DNA of 64,000 bases from Kordia aestuariivivens (GTDB taxonomy: Bacteria; Bacteroidota; Bacteroidia; Flavobacteriales; Flavobacteriaceae): assembly GCF_014397005.1 (NCBI RefSeq), contig NZ_JACGWS010000012.1:124001-188000 (forward strand), read 5' to 3'. Position numbers and translations under genes: made by a program. The notes under the pieces were generated by a model. It saw nothing but the letters and a program-made list of their open reading frames with translations. It did not search any database and was not told the origin of the DNA. How positions within the stretch are numbered: the stretch's first letter is position 1; each line of letters opens with the position of its first letter. Of this stretch, positions 7,609 to 15,099 are shown piece by piece.

Positions 7609-7827
7609 TTAATAAGTTGCAGTATCATTGCTCGGATCTGGACAAACAAAATTTGAAACTCCAGTAGATAATGTTACGGTACAGTCAACACTGTCTATGC
7701 AATCATTATCCGTCGCTTTATTTCTTCCGCCTCTATCTTCACCTCCAAAAATAGTTCCAGCTTGTAAATCAGCAATGCGTCCTTTATTCAATTTTAATGT
7801 CCCGTGTTGTACTTTGTTTTTTTTCAT
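7609..7827 (-). CDS. RiPP precursor peptide, 72 aa (first of a pair)
   Basis: The leader reads MKKNKVQHGTLKLNKGRIAD, then LQAGTIFGG, with the junction at residues 28-29. The core has only three Cys but many Thr, Ser and Asp (DCTVTLSTGVSNFVC). It heads a two-gene unit with 7350-7598 and is followed further downstream by their terminator. The divergently placed TPR-AraC regulator at 8145 may control it, but that rests on position only. Confidence 0.78.
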   Translation of the reverse strand: MKKNKVQHGTLKLNKGRIADLQAGTIFGGEDRGGRNKATDNDCIDSVDCTVTLSTGVSNFVCPDPSNDTATY

Positions 7828-7897
7828 AATGAGTAAATGTTTTGATTAAACTTGAAGTAAAACTATACAAACATTTAGCCTAAAAAAAGCACATGAT

Positions 7898-7919
7898 TTG
7901 TCAATTTATATAATGACAA
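7898..7919. promoter_or_regulatory. Inverted repeat upstream of the precursor pair
   Basis: TTGTCA and TGACAA face each other across 10 bases, about 70-90 bases upstream of the start at 7827. The TGACAAT word recurs at 9948-9954 and, as CGACAAT, at 8094-8100. A regulator site is possible. Confidence 0.35.
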
Positions 7920-8144
7920 TCGCTTGAAAGGCAACGATGCAAGATGTATTTTATATCGTTTTAAAATAAATTAGAGAATCGTAAGTATTTGTTTTTGAAT
8001 GAATTAAATGTTTTTAGAGAAGTTTGTTTCTAGAGAAAAGCATTTTTTGATCTTCCTGAAAACATAGTTGCTTACGGTATAAATCATTTTGCACGACAAT
8101 TCATCTATTGTCTTTTTTAACCATTAAAAACAACAAAAAAAGCG

Positions 8145-9848
8145 TTATACAGAATGTGAAGCTTTTAAGTTTTTTATAAAATACGAAGGATTCAAATTGG
8201 TTTTTCGCTGAAAAGCTCTTGAAAATGTACGTGTATTGCTAAAGCCAGATTCTTCGGCAATAGCGTCAATGGTATACTTTCTAAAAGTTGCATCTGTTTG
8301 CAATCGTTCAATAGCATACGTAATGCGTAACTCATTAATGAATTGGTTGAAGCTTTTATCTTCATACACATTGATGATTTTAGACAAATAGGTATGATTT
8401 GTTTTAAAGCGTTTGGCTAACTTTTGAAGTGTCACATTAGACGATAAAAATTCATCTTTCTGTTTGAAGTCATTTAAGTTTTTTAATACTGACGTTACGA
8501 TATCTTCGGGAATATTTAATTCACTTTTTTTACGATCGGAAACATCAATGATTGTATGTTGTTTCGTATTTTCTTGATCTTTCAGTAATTGTTCAAAACG
8601 TTTTTTATATACATTTCGTTGTATGTATTGGTATATCAAGAAACCTCCAATCAATAGAATTAAAAGAATTGCACCGATAATACTCACCACATAAAAATTC
8701 TCTTTCTTTTGAAGTGAATGTATGATTTCTTGTTTAGCTGCAATTAATCTTGGCGTGTTATAACCTTCCGAAATGTGTTTGGCTAAATACATTTCTTTGT
8801 CATGTATAATACTGTCTAAACGTAACAATCGATCAATATACGTAAGCTGTTTTTTTAAATCCTTCTTCTTTTTGTAATGATCAATTAATAGTTCATACGT
8901 TGCTCTTGTTTCTGGAAATAAATAATTTATTTTTAAGAAGATAGTATCTGCCTTTTTTAAATAATCAATAGCTTCTTCAGTGCGTTGAGTTGCCAAATAC
9001 GTTTTGGCAAGATAAAAATAGGCAAACGTTAATTTAGAATCATCTTTTTTACTTTTAAGATAAGGAACTGTTTTTTGAATGCTATCAATTGCATCGGAAT
9101 ACTTCTTTTTGAAATATAAATTTATGCCTTCATTTAGCACGAATAAATTATATAAATACTTGTATTTTGGTTGCTTATGTGTTTGTTTTATTCCTTCGGT
9201 TGTATAATGAGTTATAGAATCATACTTGCCGAGTTGTCTGTATGATACAATCATACTCGATGTAATTTGTAAGCGTTTCCATTGGTCTTCAAACTCCAAT
9301 GTTTCAAAGTTTTTCAAGGATTCTTTAAATGTATTCAATCCATTTTCATAATCTTCAATTAAATTATAAATGATTCCAATATTATATTCAATGTTAAACA
9401 ATGCATGCTTATTATTACTTTTTTTAGCATATTTCTGAGCTTTTAGATAGATGTTTAATGCTTTTTTATACGATCTAGAATTATAAAAATTTCCTGCTTT
9501 GATTACTAATGCATTCTCCATCAAATAATGATCTGTACGTTTTGCAGAAAGCTGAATAAGACTGTCTATATATTGTATCTTTAATGAGTCAGAATCAATT
9601 AAACCTTTATAGTAATAGCCATTAATTATTTTTTTTGAATCGTTACGTTGTTTTGCTTTCTTTAAATACGCATCTGCATACAAACTCGCTTCAACATCAG
9701 AAGTTTGTGGAGCAAAAAAATGTTTGTGCAACTCTTCAAAACTTTTTTCTGAAAGGGAATCTATCTTAAAAGTGTTTTGTTTTTGACCATATATATAGAA
9801 GTTGCAAAAAAGGAAACATGCTGCAATGAAATAGTGTTTTAATGTCAT
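8145..9848 (-). CDS. TPR-AraC membrane-anchored transcriptional regulator
   Basis: The 567 residues have a signal peptide (MTLKHYFIAACFLFCNFYIYGQ), a long region of tetratricopeptide-like helices (about 40-370), one membrane span (ILLILLIGGFLIYQYI, near 395) and an AraC-type double helix-turn-helix at the end (TLQKLAKRFKTNHTYLSKII ... IAEESGFSNTRTFSRAFQR). This arrangement puts the TPR sensor in the periplasm and the DNA-binding domain in the cytoplasm; it is common in Bacteroidetes. The ligand is unknown. It sits between precursor genes on both sides, so a role in peptide gene control is plausible but unproven. Confidence 0.9.
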   Translation of the reverse strand: MTLKHYFIAACFLFCNFYIYGQKQNTFKIDSLSEKSFEELHKHFFAPQTSDVEASLYADAYLKKAKQRNDSKKIINGYYYKGLIDSDSLKIQYIDSLIQLSAKRTDHYLMENALVIKAGNFYNSRSYKKALNIYLKAQKYAKKSNNKHALFNIEYNIGIIYNLIEDYENGLNTFKESLKNFETLEFEDQWKRLQITSSMIVSYRQLGKYDSITHYTTEGIKQTHKQPKYKYLYNLFVLNEGINLYFKKKYSDAIDSIQKTVPYLKSKKDDSKLTFAYFYLAKTYLATQRTEEAIDYLKKADTIFLKINYLFPETRATYELLIDHYKKKKDLKKQLTYIDRLLRLDSIIHDKEMYLAKHISEGYNTPRLIAAKQEIIHSLQKKENFYVVSIIGAILLILLIGGFLIYQYIQRNVYKKRFEQLLKDQENTKQHTIIDVSDRKKSELNIPEDIVTSVLKNLNDFKQKDEFLSSNVTLQKLAKRFKTNHTYLSKIINVYEDKSFNQFINELRITYAIERLQTDATFRKYTIDAIAEESGFSNTRTFSRAFQRKTNLNPSYFIKNLKASHSV

Positions 9849-9948
9849 ATAGAGGATATAGAATTACTAAAATACATTTTTTTTATAGCAATTCGCTTTC
9901 TTTTATTTTTCTAGCAGAATAAAACGAATAAATACACGATATTCTAGT

Positions 9949-9966
9949 GACAATAGATCAATTGTC
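9949..9966. promoter_or_regulatory. Palindrome between AraC regulator and divergent precursor
   Basis: GACAAT-AGATCA-ATTGTC, an 18-base palindrome-like site. It lies about 100 bases upstream of the TPR-AraC start and 84 bases upstream of the precursor at 10050. A copy with the same spacing (GACAAT-N6-ATTGTC) is at 8095-8112, downstream of the regulator gene. Confidence 0.4.
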
Positions 9967-10049
9967 TATTATCTAGTTGTTTTTCAGTACAATAAAAAGT
10001 AAATAATTGTAGTTTTGAAATGCATTAACCTAACACTAAAACTCAAATT

Positions 10050-10280
10050 ATGAAAAAAAAAAGTAAAATTCTTAAGCTGAAAAAATTTACAATTGCATCA
10101 TTTCGCGCACAATATCATATTATCGGTGCAGGGCAAACAAATAACGCGGAATGTTCAATTACATTAGATCTAGCTTTGTGTAAAACAGATGAACCAGATA
10201 CTTCATGCATATCTTCTCTTACTGATCCTTTAAGTAACCAAAGAAGAGGATGTGCTTCACATGTTGGTAGCACTGATTGA
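10050..10280 (+). CDS. RiPP precursor-like peptide, 76 aa, divergent from AraC gene
   Basis: The leader MKKKSKILKLKKFTIASFRA keeps the Lys-rich pattern, but the junction is IIGAG, not GG. The core has four Cys with several Ser and Thr (AECSITLDLALC, DTSCISSLTD, GCASH). It is transcribed divergently from the TPR-AraC gene and has its own terminator. It is a more distant member of the family; assignment rests on leader pattern, size and context. Confidence 0.7.
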   Translation: MKKKSKILKLKKFTIASFRAQYHIIGAGQTNNAECSITLDLALCKTDEPDTSCISSLTDPLSNQRRGCASHVGSTD

Positions 10281-10315
10281 TATTTATGAGAATAAATATT
10301 TTAAGAATAGGAATC

Positions 10316-10354
10316 AAAAAAAGCCAACGAAGTTATATTTTCGTTGGCTTTTTT
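10316..10354. terminator. Bidirectional terminator
   Basis: AAAAAAGCCAACGA pairs perfectly with TCGTTGGCTTTTTT. It serves the precursor on the plus strand and the M15 peptidase gene on the minus strand. Confidence 0.9.
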
Positions 10355-10379
10355 AGTGTTCAATATGTATTAAAAGGAA

Positions 10380-11462
10380 TTAATTAAACTTCCCTAATTG
10401 TACCGCTTTTTGCATGGCTTCATACCGTTTTCTCCAAACTGCGCGGTCTTTGTTCAAATGATCGTCAATATGTACAGGATCTTTAGTGTTAAATAATCCG
10501 CCCCAGCGCAATTCAGGATCATTAATAATTGAACTCAAAAACTGTTTTACAGGCGCAGGCACATTCGGATATTTTGCCAATACTTTAGAATTTGCAAATT
10601 TACCATTTCCATAACGGACATTCATGTCAATTCCATGTCCAGCCAAATGGTTTGAAAAAGTTGCTGGTTTTACAATGGCACCTTGTACATTGGTTGTTGT
10701 TCTAAAAGAACTCGTTACATGTATAATAACATCAGCTTGCTCAGCATATTTGTTAATTTTTTCAAGTGCAGGCACAAATTGAATATCGGCTCTACACGGT
10801 TTTCCTGAAAATCGAGATCCTTGAAATAATACTAAAGGCGATTTTTTACTAGGTAAATTTTTCGCCGCTAAATCACTCCATTTGCTTCCGTAATACTTGT
10901 TAATATCTTTCAAGAAAAGATCCACAACGGGTCGTGTGAGCGCGTCTCCATCAGATTGAATTCCATTGTCTTTGGCATATTTTATCACAGCTTTGCGTGT
11001 GCTATTTCCATACAATCCGTCAGCGCCAAACTTTGCGAAATTAAGTTCATTGCCATAACCGAGCGTATTTAGAAATACTTGTATGGCAGAAATGCTCATA
11101 CGTGTTCCTTTAGAAATAAATTTCCTAGTTCTAAGGTCAGAAGTGTGAATTGACCATAAAATGTACATTTCAGGAAGAAAATCATGACGTTGTAGAATTA
11201 GTTTTGCTAAGGAATCTGAAACAGAAGTTCCGTCACTTGAATGATCGTTTTTTGCTGCAAAAGCCGCAACAGCTTTTGTGGTTGCTTTGCCATAATCGCC
11301 ATCAGCTTGATAATCGTCCCAACGAAGTTCCTTTCTAAAACCCAATTCAAACAGTGTTCGTTGCAAATCTGTAATTAGTGTTTTATCTGAAGATCCTTTA
11401 AATAAAGATTGATGTATATTTCCTTTTTTGAGTGCTGATTCGATGAGGTTTGAACATTCCAT
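10380..11462 (-). CDS. M15-type peptidase with two peptidoglycan-binding domains, no signal peptide
   Basis: The 360 residues hold two PG_binding_1-like repeats (DGDYGKATTKAVAAFAA near 53-70 and DGLYGNSTRKAVIKYAK near 146-163). A C-terminal VanY/M15 metallopeptidase-like domain follows, with the zinc motifs SNHLAGHGIDM and DPVHIDDH plus RWGGLF. Such enzymes cleave peptide stems of peptidoglycan. It has no signal peptide, lipobox or membrane span, so export would need a lysis event, an injection system or another route. The M15 call is from motif recall and is fairly firm; the biological role is open. Confidence 0.85.
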   Translation of the reverse strand: MECSNLIESALKKGNIHQSLFKGSSDKTLITDLQRTLFELGFRKELRWDDYQADGDYGKATTKAVAAFAAKNDHSSDGTSVSDSLAKLILQRHDFLPEMYILWSIHTSDLRTRKFISKGTRMSISAIQVFLNTLGYGNELNFAKFGADGLYGNSTRKAVIKYAKDNGIQSDGDALTRPVVDLFLKDINKYYGSKWSDLAAKNLPSKKSPLVLFQGSRFSGKPCRADIQFVPALEKINKYAEQADVIIHVTSSFRTTTNVQGAIVKPATFSNHLAGHGIDMNVRYGNGKFANSKVLAKYPNVPAPVKQFLSSIINDPELRWGGLFNTKDPVHIDDHLNKDRAVWRKRYEAMQKAVQLGKFN

Positions 11463-11637
11463 GCTTGTAAATTTTTTAGATATGGCAAATTAAAAAAAAT
11501 GTATAAATTCCAAAAGGGGGAAAACACTTGGTTTAAAAATGAATATTAAAATTGCAAAAGCAACGTCAAATTTGTCCAACAATTAGGACAGTTTGAATAG
11601 CTTTTTTTAGAATATATTTTCAATGTTAAAATCGCTA

Positions 11638-11841
11638 CTATTTTAAATCAGCTAATAATTTTAAGGATTTTTCTGCATCGGCTTCTTCTACATGCAATTC
11701 TATGCTTCCGCCCAAAATACCAGCGTATGCAGTGTCCATTTTATTGATTTCAAAATAATTAATGCCAGCTTCGTCTAAAATGTGCTTTGCGTCCATAATT
11801 TGAATCTGTGAATCGCTTGTATATATCTTTTGTCTGTTCAT
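11638..11841 (-). CDS. DUF2007-type small protein
   Basis: The 67-residue protein (MNRQKIYTSDSQIQIMDAKH ... LHVEEADAEKSLKLLADLK) fits the DUF2007 'putative signal transducing protein' family: a short alpha-beta unit with AKHILDEAGINYFEIN and a GG turn followed by VxxxDAEKA-like helix. No function is established for the family. It is monocistronic, 129 bases before the next gene on this strand. Confidence 0.8.
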   Translation of the reverse strand: MNRQKIYTSDSQIQIMDAKHILDEAGINYFEINKMDTAYAGILGGSIELHVEEADAEKSLKLLADLK

Positions 11842-11970
11842 AATTTTAATTAAGTGTTATCTACTAAAGATACAAAAATGATAAGGATTTTAATGTAACA
11901 ATGTGACGATTTATTAATGGATCAATTTGATGATTTGAAAATATAATTTCTTAAACCTAGTTCTTCAATC

Positions 11971-12435
11971 TCAATCATGCTGATAACAATAATTACCGTT
12001 TTTTACTTTTCGCTTACAACGATTTCCCGATTTTGTTTTTCCACGACATCTTGAAGAACTTTGAGAATTCCTTGAAGCATTGCTATTTTGTTTAGTATGT
12101 TGAAAACAATAACCATTGGCGAGTCGTGTTTTATGTTTACAACGCGTTCCTTTCTTTGTATAACCTTTACAACGAACAGAAACGGAAGTGCCAACTGATT
12201 TATCTTCAGAATTCAATCGTTTTTGAAGTTGACTTTTTGGTGGTGGTTTGCAAATCTTGCAAGGTGTTAATTTGGAAGCAGCAATCGTTTCGAGTCCAAC
12301 CAACTTACTAGAAACATTTTCCACCATTCTGCATGAACTCAAATGATATCGCTTTCCAGAAGGTGTTTTGTAAACGTCTTGTGCTTGAATGTTTAAGGAA
12401 ACTAGAAATAAAAATATAGATAGGAATACTTTCAT
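11971..12435 (-). CDS. Secreted protein with two Cys/His zinc-knuckle-like repeats
   Basis: A signal peptide (MKVFLSIFLFLVSLNIQAQ) leads a 154-residue protein. Near the start a SCR ... PCKIC pair may bind metal. Two repeats follow: RCKGYTKKGTRCKHKT with NGYCFQH, then RCRGKTKSGNRCKRKV with NGNYCYQH. Each has three Cys and one His in C-x8-C-x8-C-x2-H style spacing. I recall this as a DUF5763-like motif. The C-terminal half is strongly basic. It is followed on the minus strand after the gene at 12440-12922 by only 4 bases, so both are likely one transcript. Confidence 0.75.
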   Translation of the reverse strand: MKVFLSIFLFLVSLNIQAQDVYKTPSGKRYHLSSCRMVENVSSKLVGLETIAASKLTPCKICKPPPKSQLQKRLNSEDKSVGTSVSVRCKGYTKKGTRCKHKTRLANGYCFQHTKQNSNASRNSQSSSRCRGKTKSGNRCKRKVKNGNYCYQHD

Positions 12436-12439
12436 TTCT

Positions 12440-12922
12440 TTATTTTACTCGTTTACCGGATACTTTACCTTTAGAATTCGCTGCTGTTCCCGAAAAATAA
12501 CCGTTCATTTCATCGTTCTCGTAAGCAACAACAAAACTTCCTTTGGTTTCTCTGCGAACACCTTTCAAAACATAAGTACAATAAATGCTATCATTTTTAT
12601 ATTTACCAGTAACGATTAATGGATCATGTTCATTAAAAGGAAGCTCTTTATTATTAAATCGCCATTTCTCACCTTCGCCTTTTATTTGTTTATTACTTTG
12701 TATAAAATGCATTTTATACTCAGCAGTCTTGTTGTTGTAAGCGTTATAGGATGTTTCTTGAATATGGAAATTCAAAGTCCATTCTCCTGTGATATCGACC
12801 TTAGAACTAAAAATATTTTTAACATCATTGAAATTGAGAATGAGTGTAGTAAGCAAGACTATAAATGAAATTACAGCGACTATTTTAGTGATGACTTTTT
12901 TTTTCTTTTTCTTTTTAATCAT
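12440..12922 (-). CDS. Single-span membrane-anchored hypothetical protein
   Basis: The start at 12922 gives MIKKKKKKKVITKIVAVISF, a basic patch followed by one membrane span; a further 12-codon extension lacks sense. The outer part looks like a small beta domain: GEWTLNFHIQETSY, KMHFIQSNKQIKGEGEKW, GKYKNDSIYCTYVLKG, ENDEMNGYFSGTA. I cannot name a family. A perfect 16-base palindrome (12970-12985) lies 48 bases upstream. The same palindrome type precedes the TlpA-like gene at 34627. Confidence 0.65.
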   Translation of the reverse strand: MIKKKKKKKVITKIVAVISFIVLLTTLILNFNDVKNIFSSKVDITGEWTLNFHIQETSYNAYNNKTAEYKMHFIQSNKQIKGEGEKWRFNNKELPFNEHDPLIVTGKYKNDSIYCTYVLKGVRRETKGSFVVAYENDEMNGYFSGTAANSKGKVSGKRVK

Positions 12923-12969
12923 GTTATAGGTTATATAATGTAAAACTATCAAAACCAAACAACATACAA

Positions 12970-12985
12970 TTACGGTTAACCGTAA
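12970..12985. promoter_or_regulatory. TTACGG-N4-CCGTAA palindrome, copy A
   Basis: TTACGGTTAACCGTAA is a perfect 16-base palindrome 48 bases upstream of the start at 12922. It matches the sites at 34677-34692 (same arms and spacing) and 36667-36682 (one mismatch). Confidence 0.6.
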
Positions 12986-13094
12986 AACACAACTTCCCCA
13001 AAAAAAAACGCCTTCACGAGAATTCTAAAATCTCACAAAGACGTTTTATATTTTTAATTAAAAGCTAACGGTTAGAAACCAAAAGCTGATAAAC

Positions 13095-13799
13095 CTAATC
13101 CTGCAATGCAAAAACTTTTTGCAATAAAGCAGTTGTTCTTGATCCAACTTTCGTGCGAATCTTTTGCTCTTCCACAGCAATCATAGTATACACACCTTTC
13201 AATGCCTGATTCGTTACATAATCCGTTAAATCTGGATTTACCTTATTCACAAAAGGAATCTTATTATAACGATTAATTAAATTCGACCAAATTTGATCCG
13301 CGCCAACTTTCGCAAACGAGTTCTTAATCACTGGGTTAAACTTATTGTACAATGCAGTGTTTGTTTTTCCTTGTAAATAGCTAGTTGCTGCATCATTATT
13401 ACCTAACAAAATATTTTTTGCGTCCGCAAACGTAATATCTTTTACCGCATTTACGAAAATAGGAGTTGCTTCTTTTACCGCATCTTCCGCAGCTCTATTC
13501 AACATTTTAATTCCATCATCAGCCAAACTTCCCAATCCAATATCACGTAATGTCTTATCTACTTTTCGTAACTCTTCGGGCATTAAAATCTTCACAAGAC
13601 TATTTCCATAAAAACCATCTTTCAAGGTTAATTTTTTCACTTGCTTTTCAATTCCAAAATCTAGTGCCTGACGCAATCCAGCTGCAATATCAGCGTTTCC
13701 AAGTGTTCCACCTTGTGGCAACTGATTCACAACTTGTTGTAACTCTGCACAAGAATTCAACATCAATAATCCAACAAAAGCAATAATGATCTTTTTCAT
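13095..13799 (-). CDS. DUF4197 lipoprotein
   Basis: The 234 residues start MKKIIIAFVGLLMLNSCAEL with a lipobox at Cys17. The mature helical protein contains the DUF4197 pattern as I recall it: AAGLRQALDFGIEKQVKKL, FYGNSLVKILMPEELRKVD, GLGSLADDGIKMLNRAAEDAV and FADAKNILLGNNDAATSYL. Function is unknown for the family. It probably sits in the periplasmic leaflet of the outer membrane. A weak hairpin with AAAACG/CGTTTT arms near 13003-13045 may be its terminator. Confidence 0.88.
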   Translation of the reverse strand: MKKIIIAFVGLLMLNSCAELQQVVNQLPQGGTLGNADIAAGLRQALDFGIEKQVKKLTLKDGFYGNSLVKILMPEELRKVDKTLRDIGLGSLADDGIKMLNRAAEDAVKEATPIFVNAVKDITFADAKNILLGNNDAATSYLQGKTNTALYNKFNPVIKNSFAKVGADQIWSNLINRYNKIPFVNKVNPDLTDYVTNQALKGVYTMIAVEEQKIRTKVGSRTTALLQKVFALQD

Positions 13800-13970
13800 G
13801 TAAAATGTATTTAAGTTTTTTAGAAGATATAGTATATAAATGGTTTAATCATTTACAAAATGCATACCACAAAAATACATGAATTATTAATAGGATTCTT
13901 TTTTGTGTCATATGAAATGTTGTATCAATGAATCTCAGTAAAAAATAATATCTTACATAAAAAAATAAGG

Positions 13971-14921
13971 ATGTACAGAGGATTGTTTTTAACCTTACTA
14001 CTATTTGTCAGTTGTCAAACAAAATCAACTCCTGTAGAAAATACAGAACCAAAAGTTGAAAGTGCACAATACATCACGGTTTTAGGAACCGCACAAGATG
14101 CAGGGTATCCGCAAATCAATTGTAAAAAATCATGTTGCAAACCGTATCACGATGGAAAAGTGGATAAAAAATTAATTTCTTGTTTGGGTTTAATTGATCT
14201 CAAAGCAAAGCAAAAATGGCTATTTGATGCCACACCAGATATCGCACTACAAGTGCAAAATATTACTGAAAATCACCTAGAAACTACAAACGTACTAGAC
14301 GGCATTTTTCTAACACACGCACACATCGGACATTACACAGGACTCATGTATCTTGGTCGTGAAGCTATGGGCGCAACTAAAGTTCCTGTCTATACAATGC
14401 CCAAAATGAAAAGCTACTTAGAAACAAACGGACCTTGGAGTCAATTGGTTGCGTTGGAAAATATACAGCTTAAAAAGTTAGAACATAACACTGCTGTAGA
14501 TTTGACAAACGGACTCAAAGTTACACCTTTTCTAGTGCCGCATCGGGATGAGTTTTCGGAAACGGTTGGTTATAAAATTGAAGGTAAACTCAAATCGGCA
14601 TTATTCATTCCAGACATTAACAAATGGCAACTTTGGGAAAAAGACATTGTAGCAGAAGTCAAAAAAGTAGATTACGCATTCCTAGATGCCACATTTTTCA
14701 AAGACGGCGAAATTCCAAGACCGATGAGCGAAGTGCCGCATCCATTCATTGAAGAAACGGCAACACTATTTCAATCAGCAGCTAAAGCGACAAAAAACAA
14801 AGTCATTTTCATACATTTCAATCATTCCAATCCAGCATTGCAAGACGCACATCCACTAAAAGACAGTTTGCAAAAACTAGGTTTCCGATTTGCGAAAGAA
14901 GGAATGCGTTTTGGACTTTAA
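13971..14921 (+). CDS. PqqB-like metallo-beta-lactamase-fold lipoprotein
   Basis: A lipobox (LLLFVSCQTK) anchors this 316-residue protein. The body follows PqqB-type members of the MBL superfamily: VLGTAQDAGYPQINC, a Cys-rich loop CKKSCCKPY, the metal motif THAHIGHYTGLMYLG (HxHxxH modified as HAHxGH), FLVPHRDEFSETVGY and IFIHFNHSNP. PqqB takes part in PQQ maturation, but no pqqA, pqqC, pqqD or pqqE is nearby, and the lipoprotein signal is unlike classical PqqB. A periplasmic hydrolase of unknown substrate is more likely. Confidence 0.85.
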   Translation: MYRGLFLTLLLFVSCQTKSTPVENTEPKVESAQYITVLGTAQDAGYPQINCKKSCCKPYHDGKVDKKLISCLGLIDLKAKQKWLFDATPDIALQVQNITENHLETTNVLDGIFLTHAHIGHYTGLMYLGREAMGATKVPVYTMPKMKSYLETNGPWSQLVALENIQLKKLEHNTAVDLTNGLKVTPFLVPHRDEFSETVGYKIEGKLKSALFIPDINKWQLWEKDIVAEVKKVDYAFLDATFFKDGEIPRPMSEVPHPFIEETATLFQSAAKATKNKVIFIHFNHSNPALQDAHPLKDSLQKLGFRFAKEGMRFGL

Positions 14922-14959
14922 AAATAAAACCAGTAAAACGCCCAAATAATTACAAATGA

Positions 14960-15002
14960 GTCTTTATTCTACAATCTAACAGCGTAGCGGTCTTTTATCT
15001 TT
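14960..15002 (+). repeat. Dispersed 43-bp repeat, copy 1
   Basis: This stretch (for example AATCTAACAGCGTAGCGGTC) is almost repeated at 19908-19949 with four or five changes. Both copies are intergenic and in the same orientation. It resembles a short dispersed repeat of the genome. Confidence 0.75.
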
Positions 15003-15099
15003 AGTCGGACAACATTGATTCTTATATATTTCTTAAAAAACAGTCGATTTTTTTGAATATTCCGTAAATTGCACGCCTAAAATATAGACTTCATTACAG

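Noticed and set aside
14922-15099. Cobalamin riboswitch upstream of icmF
   Set aside because: No B12-box-like sequence was recognised; the gap carries a dispersed repeat and a promoter-like stretch.
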